DNA of 64,000 nucleotides from Holophagales bacterium (GTDB lineage Bacteria; Acidobacteriota; Thermoanaerobaculia; Multivoradales; JAGPDF01): NCBI GenBank assembly GCA_016699405.1, contig CP064972.1:5160192-5224191 (forward strand), in the 5' to 3' direction. The translations under genes and the position numbers were made by a program. The notes under the pieces are model-generated. The model was not told where the DNA came from. It searched no databases and saw nothing but the letters and a program-made list of their open reading frames with translations. Below, piece by piece: positions 18,859 through 28,621 of the stretch. Position 1 is the stretch's first letter. Every line of letters begins with the position of its first letter.

Positions 18859-20515
18859 ACGGTGCCCCGACCCACCAGAAGCTCAGGTCCCCCGGCTCGA
18901 AGCCGTTCGCGAAAAGCGAGCCGTATTGCACGAAGGCGGCTCCGAGATTGGTGAGGGTCAGGAAGTCGCGGGTCGGCAGCCCCGCCACCAAATCGGCGTT
19001 GCCATCGTGATTGAAGTCTCCGACGCCGAGCGCCGTGCCGTACCCCTGATCCACCTGGGGTGACCACGGCAGGCCGCCGACTCCCGGGTGCGGGGACTCG
19101 TACCGAGTCGCGAGCCCTCTTTCCGGCCGCCCCATGAGCACGGTCAGGCTTCCGAGGCGTTCTCCGTTCCAGATGGTGCCGTCCGCACCAACAGCAAGGT
19201 CGTCGATCGGCCGTCGAGCGCCGAGGTACTCCCGGCGATCGCCGTCGAAATTGCCAACGGCGAGGGCGGCTCCGAACCCTCGAACCTCCTGGACGCCTGG
19301 AATGCGGGGATAGTAGTCCGAGGGCTTGTGGACCACCTTCACGACCTGCAATGGATCCATCCCGCCGAAGTAGGCCAACACGAGCCCACTGTCTACGGCA
19401 CCGGCCAAGTCCTCTCCGGGCGCCCCGATGGCGAGGTCGAGATGGCCGTTGCCATCGAAGTCGCCTGCCGCAAGGCTCCGACCAAATCCGTCGCCCGGCT
19501 CCTCCGGGTCCGGGATCGCCCCTTGCCCGATGGTGGCAGCCGCCATCGTACGCGACAGGCCAACGGAGGTACCCATGAGCACGTTGACCCGTCCCGCACC
19601 GCCGTTCTCTCCCGGAACTCCGATCGCCAGATCCAGATAGGTATCGGCGTTGACGTCCACCGCAGCCAACGCCCAGCCGAAGAGGTCCCAGGCCTCGGGG
19701 ACCTCGTGGCTCGCCAGCGGGGCCGTTCCCTGGTCGAAGAAGACCCCGGTGCTCGGATCGAGGCCGGAGGCCGTACCGTTGAGCACCCAGACCGCGCCGG
19801 TCATCTGCCAGACGCCGCCGACGAAGTAGCCGTGATGGCCCGGAATCCCGACCGCCAAGTCGGTGTCGCCGTCGCGGTCGAAGTCGGCTGCCGCCAGCGC
19901 AGCTCCGAAGCTATCGCCGGCGATGTTGTACCAGTGGATATGTTGGTCGGCCAGCGTCGCCAAGCCGAACGGGCCACCGAAGAATACCTCCACGGCTCCC
20001 GAGGGGTGCTCGACCCCTTGGAACGAGTAGCGGTCGTTCGGGATGCCGACCGCGAGATCCGCGCAGCCGTCGTTGTTGAAGTCTCCAGAGGCCAGGGCGC
20101 TGCCGAAGCGGTCGAGGTTCTGCGGCGGATAGGCGGCGGAGGTGAATTGCGACAAGACCCGCTCGGCTGCCAGCCCGGTGGCGATCCCGCTGTAGCGCGC
20201 CCCGTTCATGACGATCACCGCGCCCGCGTTCGGTACCGTGGTGCCGAGATAGAAACCGGTGTGATCGGGAGCGCCGATCGCGACGTCGTCGATGCCGTCG
20301 CAGTTCCAGTCGCCAGAGGCCATCGCCGCGCCGTAGCGGTCGTGCGCCGCCGGCGGAGCCGGCAAAGTGCTCTGCTGATAGAGCGACTGTGCGCGCTCGG
20401 CGGAGAGGCCGATGCCAGCGATCGCAGAGAGCGGTCCGGCGAAGCCGGAACCGAGGAACGCGGTGAGGGCTGCTCGGGAAACGAAGGAGAGGGTAGTTTG
20501 ATGTCGGATCTTCAT
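18848..20515 (-). CDS. Secreted FG-GAP (integrin-alpha-like) seven-repeat protein, copy 1
   Basis: A 555-residue exported protein. The signal segment ends near SAIAG, followed by GIGLSAERAQSLYQQSTLPAPP. Seven FG-GAP repeats of the form GxALAxGDFDxDGxxDLAIGxPG carry Ca-binding Asp-rich loops, so a seven-bladed beta propeller is expected. The C-terminus has the SLFANGFEPGDLSFW motif often seen at the end of secreted proteins of this type. It is visibly similar along its whole length to the next gene. The start at 20515 begins the signal peptide; a longer frame exists upstream. The 3' end overlaps the convergent uvrA end. Confidence 0.85.
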
Positions 20516-20657
20516 GCCCAGTACGCGAGAACCGCCCGGATCGCGGCTCGCGCGGCGAGGAGAGCGCCTCCTCCCGCATCGCGGTGGGAATCCGTCCTCC
20601 CGGCCGGCGAACGTTACCCCGCGGAGAGTGTCTGCGCTCCCCGCCGACGGCCGGGAC

Positions 20658-22334
20658 CTACCGCGTGTACGGGAGCTGGCGGGACCACAGCGTGGTGTTT
20701 CCCGACTCGAAGCCGTTAGCGAAAAGCGAGCCGTAGAGCAAGAGGGCGGCGCCGAGGTCGGGGAGGAGGGGGGAGTCACGGGTCGGCAGACCCGCCACCA
20801 GGTCGGCATGACCATCGCCATTGAAATCGCCGGCGCCGACCGCTTTGCCGTACCCCTGGTCGACCTGCGGCGACAACGGTAGGCCACCGACGCCGGGATG
20901 CGGCGACTCGTAGCGCGCCGCGATCGCGGTTTCGCCTCGCCCCATGAGCACCGTGACGCTGCCGACGCGCTGGCTGAACGAGAGAGTCCCGTCTGCCCCG
21001 ACCACGAGATCGTCGAGCGGTCGTCGCACGCCGGAGAGATCCCGTCGATCGCCATCGAAGTTGCCCGCCGCGAGCGTGGCCCCGAAACCCCGAACCTCCT
21101 GTTCGCCCGGGACGTAGGCGTAGTAGTCGGAGGGCCAGTGGTGGACCATCCGATACCCCGTCCCCTCGAAGATCGGGCCGCCGAAGACGACGGCGACCAC
21201 GCCCGAGTCCACGGCGATGCCCTCGTCCTGCCCCGGCACACCGATGGCAACATCGCCGACTCCATCGCCGTCGAAATCCCCGGCTGCCAGCGCTCGGCCG
21301 AGACCATCTCCCGGCTCTTCCGCGCCGCCCACGATCTGCGGCTGCCTCCAGGTCAGGGCTGTCGTTTGTCCCAGACCGGTGGAGCCTCCGGACAGCAGGT
21401 GGACGACTCCCGCGCCGCCGTTTTCTCCCGGGGCCCCGATCACCAAGTCATCGAACTGATCGCTATTGAGGTCCGCCGCGACCAGCGCGTAACCGAAGAG
21501 ATCCCAGGCCTCGGGGTCCTCCTGACTCGCCAGCGGGGCGGTGCCCTGATCGAAGTAGGCGGCGGTGCTCGGATCGAGACCGGAGCCAGTGCCGTCGAGC
21601 ACCCAGACCGCACCGGTCATCTGCCAGACGCCGCCGACGAAGTAGCCGTGATTGCCCGGGATCCCGACTGCCAAGTCGTCGATCCCGTCGTGGTCGAAGT
21701 CTCCCGCCGCCAGCGCCGCCCCGAAGCTGTCGCCGGCGATGTTGAACCAGTGGATGTGCTGGTCGGCCATCGTCGCCAGCCCGAGCGGGCCACCGAAGAA
21801 CACCTCCACAGCTCCCGAGGGGTGTTCGACCCCCTGGAACGTGTAGCGGTCGTTCGGGATGCCGACCGCCAGGTCGGCGCAGCCGTCGCCGTTGAAGTCC
21901 CCGGAAACCAGGGCGCTGCCGAAGTGGTCGAGGTTCTGCGGCGGATGGGCGGCGGAGGTGAACTGCGACAAGACCCGTTCGGCGAGCGCACCGGTGGCGA
22001 TTCCGCTGAAGCGGGCTCCGTCCTGGACGATCACCGCGCCCGCGGCGGGCACGGTGACGCCGAGGAAGTAACCGGTGTGATCGGGAGCGCCGATCGCCAA
22101 GTCGTCGATGCCGTCGCAGTTCCAGTCGCCAGCGGCGAGTGCCGCACCATAGTGGTCGTACGACCCCGGCGGAGCCGGCAAGGTGCTCTGTTGCTGGAGC
22201 GCGAGAGCGCGCTCGGAAGAGAAGCCGATGCCCGCGAGTGCGAGACGCGGGCTCGCGAAAACGAAGCCGAGGAGCGCCAGGAGGGCTGCTCGGAAAGGAC
22301 CGGCGAGACGACCTCGAGTTGTGTTCTTCTTCAT
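20658..22334 (-). CDS. Secreted FG-GAP seven-repeat protein, copy 2
   Basis: A 558-residue paralogue of the gene downstream. The signal MKKNTTRGRLAGPFRAALLA leads to GIGFSSERALALQQQSTLPAPP, then seven FG-GAP repeats (for example AALAAGDFDHDGIDDLAVGIPG) and a C-terminal LFANGFESGNTTLWS. The two genes are head-to-tail with 142 bp between them. Both have the same leader just before the ATG (CTCGCGTACTGG), so the duplication includes the upstream region. Cell-surface or extracellular binding is likely, but no ligand can be named. Confidence 0.85.
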   Translation of the reverse strand: MKKNTTRGRLAGPFRAALLALLGFVFASPRLALAGIGFSSERALALQQQSTLPAPPGSYDHYGAALAAGDWNCDGIDDLAIGAPDHTGYFLGVTVPAAGAVIVQDGARFSGIATGALAERVLSQFTSAAHPPQNLDHFGSALVSGDFNGDGCADLAVGIPNDRYTFQGVEHPSGAVEVFFGGPLGLATMADQHIHWFNIAGDSFGAALAAGDFDHDGIDDLAVGIPGNHGYFVGGVWQMTGAVWVLDGTGSGLDPSTAAYFDQGTAPLASQEDPEAWDLFGYALVAADLNSDQFDDLVIGAPGENGGAGVVHLLSGGSTGLGQTTALTWRQPQIVGGAEEPGDGLGRALAAGDFDGDGVGDVAIGVPGQDEGIAVDSGVVAVVFGGPIFEGTGYRMVHHWPSDYYAYVPGEQEVRGFGATLAAGNFDGDRRDLSGVRRPLDDLVVGADGTLSFSQRVGSVTVLMGRGETAIAARYESPHPGVGGLPLSPQVDQGYGKAVGAGDFNGDGHADLVAGLPTRDSPLLPDLGAALLLYGSLFANGFESGNTTLWSRQLPYTR

Positions 22335-22448
22335 GACCAGTACGCGAGAGCGAACGCATTCCCGGCTCGCCACCGATCCTCGCGAAGCCCGCGGGCTTCT
22401 GTTTGGTGCTTCGCTTCGGGCGCCGACCGCCTGCAATAGACTCGCGTC

Positions 22449-23030
22449 ATGGCCTCGGGCGGTGCGGCTCCAACCGACGTCACCGGTCTTCTTCAAGCCT
22501 GGCGTTCGGGCGACGCCCAGGCCGCCGAGAGCCTGCTGGCGCGCACCTACGCCGACCTCAAGCGGCTTGCCGCGGCCCAGCTTCGCCGCGAGCGCTCCAC
22601 CCACACCCTGCAGGCTACGGCCCTCGTCCACGAGACCTTCCTGCGCTTGCTCGGTCAGCAGCAGGTGAACTGGCGCGACCGCGCGCACTTTTTCGGCTTG
22701 GCGGCCACCATGATGCGCCGCATCCTGGTCGATCACGCGCGCGCGCGGCTGGCCCGGAAGCGCCAGCAACCCGAGGCGGAGGGAGGGCTGTCCATCACCG
22801 CCGGCGGCATCCCGGCGGTCGATCTGCTCGATCTGGATCGAGCCTTGACGCGCTTCGCCACCGAGCATCCGCGCCAGGGCCGCGTCGTCGAGTTACGCTA
22901 CTTCGCCGATCTCGACATCGAGGAGATCGGCGTCTGCCTCGACCTTTCGCCGGCGACGGTCAAGCGAGACTGGGCTTTCGCCCGCGCCTGGCTCAAAGCG
23001 GAGCTGGCCTCGACTTCATCTGCCACATGA
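22449..23030 (+). CDS. ECF-family RNA polymerase sigma factor (kinase-coupled type)
   Basis: A 193-residue sigma factor with region 2 (HTLQATALVHETFLRLLGQQQVNWRDRAHFFGLAATMMRRILVDHARAR) and region 4 (RVVELRYFADLDIEEIGVCLDLSPATVKRDWAFARAWL). This is the subtype found next to Ser/Thr kinases in Acidobacteriota and Planctomycetes. Its TGA overlaps the kinase ATG (ATGA), so kinase translation depends on the sigma gene. Activity is presumably controlled by that kinase; no anti-sigma gene is nearby. It diverges from the FG-GAP genes across 114 bp. Confidence 0.9.
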   Translation: MASGGAAPTDVTGLLQAWRSGDAQAAESLLARTYADLKRLAAAQLRRERSTHTLQATALVHETFLRLLGQQQVNWRDRAHFFGLAATMMRRILVDHARARLARKRQQPEAEGGLSITAGGIPAVDLLDLDRALTRFATEHPRQGRVVELRYFADLDIEEIGVCLDLSPATVKRDWAFARAWLKAELASTSSAT

Positions 23031-25750
23031 GCGAGAGCTCACTCCCTGAGCTCTTCGCGAGAGCAATCGAGCTCGGCGCCGAGGGCCGGAGTCAGCTGCT
23101 GGCGCTACTCGATGCCGACGATCCGGCGCTCGCTGCCCGGCTAGCACGCTTGCTCGAAAGCGCCGAGGGCGGCTCGCCACTCGACCGTTCGCCCTGGGAC
23201 ACCATGCGTGCAGCCCGCGGAAAGGCCACTCCACTCCCCGAGCGGATCGGTCCCTATCGCGTGCTCTCCGAGCTTGGCCGCGGCGGCATGGCCCGCGTCT
23301 TTCTCGCCGTCGAAGAGACCGAGCTCTACCAGCGCCAGCTGGCCGTCAAGGTTCTCGAGCGACCAGCCGGCGATGCGGATTCGGCCCGCCGATTCCGCGA
23401 AGAGGTCCGCCTGCTTTCCACCCTCGAGCACCCGGGCATCGCGCGTTTTCTCGACGGAGGCCAGACCGAGGACGGTCACCTCTATCTCGCCCTCGAACAC
23501 GTCGACGGCGTGGATCTCTTGACCTGGGCAGACAGTCATCGGCTGGCGACCCGCGAACGCGTCGAGCTGTATCTCTCCGCCCTTGCGCCACTACGCTGGG
23601 CCCATGCTCGCGGTGTCATCCACCGCGACCTGAAGCCCGGGCACTTCCTCGTCGACGCGGAAGGGCGCCCTCGGCTCCTCGACTTCGGTCTCTCCAAGCT
23701 GACCGACCCGCGCGAACCCGCGGCGACGACGCTCACCGCCACTCGGGCGCTAACCCCGGCGTACGCGAGCCCCGAGCAGTTTGTCGGCGAAGCGATCTCG
23801 ACGGCGTCCGACATCTACTCGCTCGGCGCGATCCTCTACGAGCTCCTGTGCGGTCGTCGGCCGTTCGCCGACCTCGAAGAGCGACCGGGGGCGTTCGAAC
23901 GGGCCGTGCTCGACACCGATCCAGCACCCCCGTCGACCGTCGATCCGCTCGATGCGGACCTCGATGCCATCTGTCTCAGGGCGTTGCGCAAGAACCCCGG
24001 CGACCGCTATCGCGACGCCGACGCACTGGCGCGTGATCTTGAGCGCTACCTGTCCGGCGCCGCGGTCGAGGCCAGGCGCGGCGGGTGGCGCTATCGCAGC
24101 GCGCGCTTCGTGCGGCGTCATCGCAGCGGCATCACGACCGCCGCCGCGCTCGCCCTCGCGGCTCTCGCCACCACCGTGGCGCTGTCGATGTCCCGGCCGA
24201 GTCGGCCTGCGCCCCCACCGCCCCGTCCGTTCCCGTTTTCGGCCGTGGGGAGGCTCGATCTGGACACGCTGCGCCGCGACTTCGCCGCCGCACCCGATGA
24301 TCCGCAGGCCGGTGCGCTCCTTGTTCTCCGCCTGCTACCCGAGCAACGTCTCGACGAGGCTCGCCTGGTGGTGGCTCGACTGCGCCAGATCCCCGGCAGA
24401 GAGGAAGACGCACTGACCGACTACGCGGAGGCGGCCCTCGCTTCGCGCACCGAGCAACCGCAACGCGCCGTCGTGCTCCTGCGTCGAGGGCTGGAGAAGG
24501 CCATCGTGGGGCACCGGGGAGAGCTCGTGGGCCAGATCCGCGCGATGCTGGCCCGCAACCTCTCTAGACTCGGCGATCGCGAGGCGGCCCGTCAAGAGAT
24601 GGAGTTGGCGTTGGCGAGCTTCGAGCAAGCGGGCGATCACGCCTCCGCGGGCCGAGTGCTCAACAACCTGGGGCTCGATCATCAGCGAACCGGAGATCTC
24701 GAGGTCGCCCGACAGCTTCTCGATCGGGGCCTGCACGAAGTGCAGCAGACCGACCTCTATCCTGGCTCGCTGCTGATCAATCTCGCCCTGCTGGACATTC
24801 TCCGCGGTCGTCCTGATCTGGCCGAGCCGGCGCTGCGGCAAGTCGCCGAGGTTCGGAGCAAGGAGTCGAATCGACGGCAGTACGGCGACGTTCTCGGCTT
24901 CCTCGGTCAGTCGCTTTTCGAGCTCGGCCGCACGACCGAGGCTGCGGCGCAGCTCGACGCCGCCTTGGCCATCCTGCGTGCCCCCGGCGATTTCGAGAAC
25001 CTCCAACAGTTCCTCGAGAGCCGGGCCGAGCTGGCCTACGAGTCCGGACGACTCGACGAAGTCGAACCGATCGCCCGCGAGCTGCGGAGCGCTGCGGAGG
25101 GCGCGGGAACGCCGCTGCCGTTGGCGCTAGCGCGCGGCCTCGAGGCTAGGCTGGCGGCAGCCCGCGGAGAGATCGAACCGATGCGCAGAGGTTTCGCCGA
25201 CTCTCTCAACGTCTTGGACGAGAACGGCGACCTCGACAACGCGGTCGAGATCGGCGCGGCTCACGCCACCGCCGAGTGGCGGGCGGGAAGTTCTTCGTTG
25301 GCGCGGGGCGCCGCGGAAGCCGTGATCCGTCGGTACCCCGAAGGCGCTCGGGAGGTCCGCGCCATCTACCTCGCCCGCTGCCTGCGCCTCCGCACGCTCG
25401 CCGACGACGGCGAGCTGGAAGCGGCGTCTCGCGAGCTCGCGCTGCTTGGCGATGGGGACTCCGCACCGGCCCCTGGTCGTCGCATCGCCTTCCTGCTGGC
25501 GCGTGCCGCGCTGGCGCGCGCCGAGGGGCGACTCCCCGCGGCGCGAGCGGATCTCGACTCGGCGCTCGCAATCGCCACGGCGGCCGGCCGAAAGCTCGAC
25601 GAGCTCGATGTGCGCCTGGCACAAGCGACGCTCGCTTCGGCGGTGGCGCACGCGCCGCTCCGCGAGCTCGCGCGCGAAGCGGACTCTCTCGGGCTTGAGC
25701 TGTGGGCGCAACGGGCGCGCACCGCGGTGGCGCAGCAGGATCCCAGGTAG
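23027..25750 (+). CDS. Membrane Ser/Thr protein kinase with TPR C-terminus, atypical catalytic loop
   Basis: A 907-residue protein. The kinase domain spans about 66-335: Gly loop LGRGGMARVF, ATP Lys in LAVKVL, DFG in LLDFGLSK, and SPEQ activation region. One membrane helix follows (GITTAAALALAALATTVALS, about 365-385), then a TPR-rich C-terminus. The catalytic loop reads HRDLKPGHFLVD, so the Asn that normally holds the second magnesium (HRDLKPxN) is His (codon 23642-23644). The kinase may have altered activity. The start at 23027 overlaps the sigma factor stop (ATGA); the longer frame from 22403 is antisense-like through the sigma gene. Confidence 0.9.
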   Translation: MSESSLPELFARAIELGAEGRSQLLALLDADDPALAARLARLLESAEGGSPLDRSPWDTMRAARGKATPLPERIGPYRVLSELGRGGMARVFLAVEETELYQRQLAVKVLERPAGDADSARRFREEVRLLSTLEHPGIARFLDGGQTEDGHLYLALEHVDGVDLLTWADSHRLATRERVELYLSALAPLRWAHARGVIHRDLKPGHFLVDAEGRPRLLDFGLSKLTDPREPAATTLTATRALTPAYASPEQFVGEAISTASDIYSLGAILYELLCGRRPFADLEERPGAFERAVLDTDPAPPSTVDPLDADLDAICLRALRKNPGDRYRDADALARDLERYLSGAAVEARRGGWRYRSARFVRRHRSGITTAAALALAALATTVALSMSRPSRPAPPPPRPFPFSAVGRLDLDTLRRDFAAAPDDPQAGALLVLRLLPEQRLDEARLVVARLRQIPGREEDALTDYAEAALASRTEQPQRAVVLLRRGLEKAIVGHRGELVGQIRAMLARNLSRLGDREAARQEMELALASFEQAGDHASAGRVLNNLGLDHQRTGDLEVARQLLDRGLHEVQQTDLYPGSLLINLALLDILRGRPDLAEPALRQVAEVRSKESNRRQYGDVLGFLGQSLFELGRTTEAAAQLDAALAILRAPGDFENLQQFLESRAELAYESGRLDEVEPIARELRSAAEGAGTPLPLALARGLEARLAAARGEIEPMRRGFADSLNVLDENGDLDNAVEIGAAHATAEWRAGSSSLARGAAEAVIRRYPEGAREVRAIYLARCLRLRTLADDGELEAASRELALLGDGDSAPAPGRRIAFLLARAALARAEGRLPAARADLDSALAIATAAGRKLDELDVRLAQATLASAVAHAPLRELAREADSLGLELWAQRARTAVAQQDPR

Positions 25751-25825
25751 ATCTTCAGGTGACACCCGACGCCGCAGCGCTCGCACCGTATGCCGCGCCA
25801 GCGCTCGGCATGCCTTCAGGCGCGG

Positions 25826-26455
25826 TCAGTGTGCGGTCTGGCGGGCCAGGCGGAGCCCCAGAGTCACGAGCACGAAGCCGGAGATTCGTTCCTGCCAGCG
25901 CCCGACTCGCGCGCCGATCGTTCGACATTTTCCGAGTCCCGTGGCGAGCCAGATCAGCCCTGCTTCGTAGAGGACATCGAGCAGCGCCATCGTCGCACCG
26001 AGCAGAAGGAACTGAAGGAACACGAACCCGCGCTCCGCTTCGACGAACTGTGGGAGAAACGCCAGAAAGAAGAGGGCGACCTTGGGATTGAGCACGCCAC
26101 TCGCCACCGCCTGCAGGAAGACGAGGCCCGCTGCGGGTGCTCTGGGTTCTGTGGTGGCGGCTCGCGCGCTGCTCCCACCGATCGCCCGCAAACCGAGCAG
26201 GACCAGGTAGGCCGCGCCGGCGAGCTGCACGGCCGTGAAAGCGGTCGCCGAGCGAGCGAGGAGCGCCGAAAGGCCGAGTGCGGCGCCAGCCGCATGGAAG
26301 AGAGTGCCGACGTTCAGCCCGAGCGCCGTCAGCATTCCGACGCGCCGCCCTCCCGCGAGGGTCCGCGAGAGCACCAGTGCCTGTCCCGGTCCAGGAGCGA
26401 GCACCAGCGCTCCCGCCGTGGCCAGAAAAAGAAGGTATCTGCTCGGATCGATCAC
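25826..26455 (-). CDS. LysE/RhtB family exporter
   Basis: A 209-residue membrane protein with the family N-terminus FLATAGALVLAPGPGQALVLSRTLAGGRRVG, and GVLNPKVALFFLAFLPQFV in the middle. Five to six helices are visible. These proteins export amino acids or related small molecules. The gene starts 24 nt after the alpha/beta hydrolase stop, probably in one transcript. Its stop converges on the kinase stop about 75 bp away; no terminator hairpin with a T-tract is seen between them. Confidence 0.85.
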   Translation of the reverse strand: MIDPSRYLLFLATAGALVLAPGPGQALVLSRTLAGGRRVGMLTALGLNVGTLFHAAGAALGLSALLARSATAFTAVQLAGAAYLVLLGLRAIGGSSARAATTEPRAPAAGLVFLQAVASGVLNPKVALFFLAFLPQFVEAERGFVFLQFLLLGATMALLDVLYEAGLIWLATGLGKCRTIGARVGRWQERISGFVLVTLGLRLARQTAH

Positions 26456-26479
26456 CGCTCGCCTCGCGCTCCCCTTTTG

Positions 26480-27289
26480 TCAGCCTTTCGCGGTGGTCAC
26501 GACGCTCTCGGCCCACCGCAACAGCCAACGCCGAAACGCCGCGTGGGCCGCGCTCTCCACTCGCACGAAGTCCATGTGCTCACTGTCCGGAAGCTCGACC
26601 CAGGAGACCTCGTCTCCCGCCTCGCGAGCTGCCGCCACGTACGCTCGCGAGGCGGCGACGGGCACGGCGGCATCGCGGACGCCGTGCAGCAGCAGCTGCG
26701 GAGCTCCGAGCGGCAAGAGGTCGCGCGGCGAAACGGCAGCATAGCGAGCGGGCACCTCCGCCGGGCTCCCGCCGACCAGATCGGCAACCGCTCCGTGGCC
26801 GAGCCGCTGCTCCGCGGCCGTTCGCAGATCGGCGACCGGCGCGAGCCCCACCGCGGCCGCCGGGAGTACCCGGCGAGGGCCACGGGAGGACGCTGCGCGG
26901 CGCCGGGCGACCGCCCAGAGCGCGAGTTGCCCCCCTGCCGAGTGCCCCGCGACGACGACGCGGGAAAGGTCGAGGGGCGCGCCATGACTCGCGAGCACCG
27001 TCAGGTGGTCAACCGCTGCGGCGACGTCCTCGAAGGTCCCGGGCCAGCCGCCTCCAGGCTGACCGAGCCGGCGATAGCCCACATTCCAGACCGCGAACCC
27101 TCGCACCGCGAGATCTTGCGCGACGCCGTCCAGCTGCTCCCGTCCCCATGGCATTCGCCAGAAGCCGCCATGGAGGAGCACGACGACGGGAGCGAACGGC
27201 GCCTGCGCCGCGCCCGCGAGCCAGAGATCCCCCTCCTGGCCAGCCTGCTCGCCATAGGCAACGGTCGTGATGTTCGCAAGTGCCTGCAT
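26480..27289 (-). CDS. Alpha/beta hydrolase (BD-FAE / kynurenine formamidase-like)
   Basis: A 269-residue enzyme with oxyanion HGGFW, nucleophile elbow GHSAGGQLALW, a late Asp in GVRDAAVP and His in DSEHMDF. This arrangement is typical of the HGG(F/W)W esterases and formamidases. The start at 27289 gives the usual short N-terminus before the first strand (ANITTVAYG). Co-transcription with the LysE exporter suggests it may process a compound that is then exported. If it is a kynurenine formamidase, no other tryptophan-catabolism gene is present here. Confidence 0.8.
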   Translation of the reverse strand: MQALANITTVAYGEQAGQEGDLWLAGAAQAPFAPVVVLLHGGFWRMPWGREQLDGVAQDLAVRGFAVWNVGYRRLGQPGGGWPGTFEDVAAAVDHLTVLASHGAPLDLSRVVVAGHSAGGQLALWAVARRRAASSRGPRRVLPAAAVGLAPVADLRTAAEQRLGHGAVADLVGGSPAEVPARYAAVSPRDLLPLGAPQLLLHGVRDAAVPVAASRAYVAAAREAGDEVSWVELPDSEHMDFVRVESAAHAAFRRWLLRWAESVVTTAKG

Positions 27290-27440
27290 GTCGACTCCCG
27301 CGGACCGGTCCGAGGCCCCTAACCGTGGGCGACTCGCTCCTATTCCCGCTCCGAGGTCTCCGACCTCGATTCGCTCTCGAGCTCGAATTCCACCTGCCTT
27401 CGCGGGGGCAACTCCCCTTGGCGCAAGCGAGCCCGAGAGG

Positions 27441-27836
27441 TCATGACAGCCCATAGAGGACCAGCGATGCGAGCACGAGACCGACCAAGTGATAGGAGCC
27501 GACAACAGCCGCGTAGAGACCGGGTCGCGGCATGTTCGGAGCGACGGCATTGACCGTGGTGATGGTGGCGCCGAAGCCGAGCCCGACGACGGCCCCGAGG
27601 CGCAGGTGATCGACGAGTGAATGAGCGTGGGCGGATTCGAGCAGGAAAGCTGCGGCGGAAACGGCGATCAGGCAGCCGGCCAGGGGCACGAGGTAGTACT
27701 CCCATGTCGGTCGCCACTTCGGCGGGCGTTGAAAACCGACGGCGGTGTCCCACTGCCGACCGAACAACGGCGTGAACCAAAGCCCGCCGAGAGCGAAGTA
27801 GCTGAAACCGGCCACGATGACGGGAAGGATCTTCAT
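27441..27836 (-). CDS. DUF1761 family membrane protein
   Basis: A 131-residue protein with four membrane helices: MKILPVIVAGFSYFALGGLWFTPLFG, then YLVPLAGCLIAVSAAAFLL, LGAVVGLGFGATITTVNAV and VVGSYHLVGLVLASLVLYGL. The pattern with W near LWFTPLFG is typical of DUF1761, a family of unknown function. The start is set by the first helix; the upstream open frame is not protein-like. Confidence 0.75.
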   Translation of the reverse strand: MKILPVIVAGFSYFALGGLWFTPLFGRQWDTAVGFQRPPKWRPTWEYYLVPLAGCLIAVSAAAFLLESAHAHSLVDHLRLGAVVGLGFGATITTVNAVAPNMPRPGLYAAVVGSYHLVGLVLASLVLYGLS

Positions 27837-27918
27837 GCAGGATTCGTCCTCTTCTTCAACGCCGAACGCCGTCGGGTTCGCGGCAAGCGCGGCGGCAGGA
27901 GTGGTGTGCAGGCCGCGG

Positions 27919-28515
27919 CTAGACCTCGCCAGGGGTGCACGGGAGCCGAGCGAGCGTGAGCCCGGTGGGGAGTGCGAGGGCGAAGCCACCGGAAGCGATG
28001 AGGATCAGGTAGACCACTGCGCCCGCGATGCCGCCGATCGCGCACGACCGAACGAGCAGATCCGCGAGGGCTACGGAACCCGAAGCGAACCCCCAGCCGA
28101 GAACGGAGGCGGCAACCCACGCAGCGGCAGGACCAAAGGATGTGCGGAGCAGCACGGCCTGCCAGGTGCCGACGACGAGGCCACCGATCACAACGGAAGG
28201 GTGGAGCGAGTACGGGAGGCCAAGCCCCGCCAGGTTCGCCAGATCGGCACCCCCAAAAGGCGCCGTCAGGCCGAGAAAGCACGACCAGAACCAACGAGTG
28301 ACGGGGCCGTGCCACATTCGCAGAGCCCGTGCCTGGAAGAAGCCCACCGCAAGCCCTGCGCCCGCACCGACAGGTGTGTGCAGGGTGTGACAACCGAGGC
28401 TCTCGGCGAGAGCGGCGAAGAGCACGATCGCCGGAACGCCCAACGCCCAGCCGAGCGCGGTCGAGCGGACCCAGGGCGCGAAGCGAACGCCGGCGGAGGA
28501 CTCGAATGACCTCAT
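27919..28515 (-). CDS. Hypothetical multi-pass membrane protein
   Basis: A 198-residue protein with about six hydrophobic helices, for example STALGWALGVPAIVLFAALAE and IGGIAGAVVYLILIASGGFAL. I do not recognise a family. The ATG at 28515 places the first helix near the N-terminus; the longer frame upstream has shadow composition. It sits between DUF1761 and a VOC protein, all on the minus strand with gaps of about 80-105 bp, so an operon is possible. Function unknown. Confidence 0.6.
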   Translation of the reverse strand: MRSFESSAGVRFAPWVRSTALGWALGVPAIVLFAALAESLGCHTLHTPVGAGAGLAVGFFQARALRMWHGPVTRWFWSCFLGLTAPFGGADLANLAGLGLPYSLHPSVVIGGLVVGTWQAVLLRTSFGPAAAWVAASVLGWGFASGSVALADLLVRSCAIGGIAGAVVYLILIASGGFALALPTGLTLARLPCTPGEV

Positions 28516-28621
28516 GGTCTCGCAAGCCGCAGCCCGGCGAATCGAAGATACGAACGGCGCGACGGAGAGAGCCGCGCAGCAGCGCCGACCCGACCTCTCG
28601 GAGGAAGCGCACGGAGGAGCA

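Noticed and set aside
22403..23026. N-terminal extension of the kinase through the sigma factor gene
   Set aside because: The extension is the sigma gene read in another frame; the ATGA overlap and the normal N-terminus at 23027 decide against it.
27350..27372. CGAGGTC-TCC-GACCTCG hairpin as a terminator after the DUF1761 gene
   Set aside because: The stem is only 7 bp and no T-run follows it on the minus strand.
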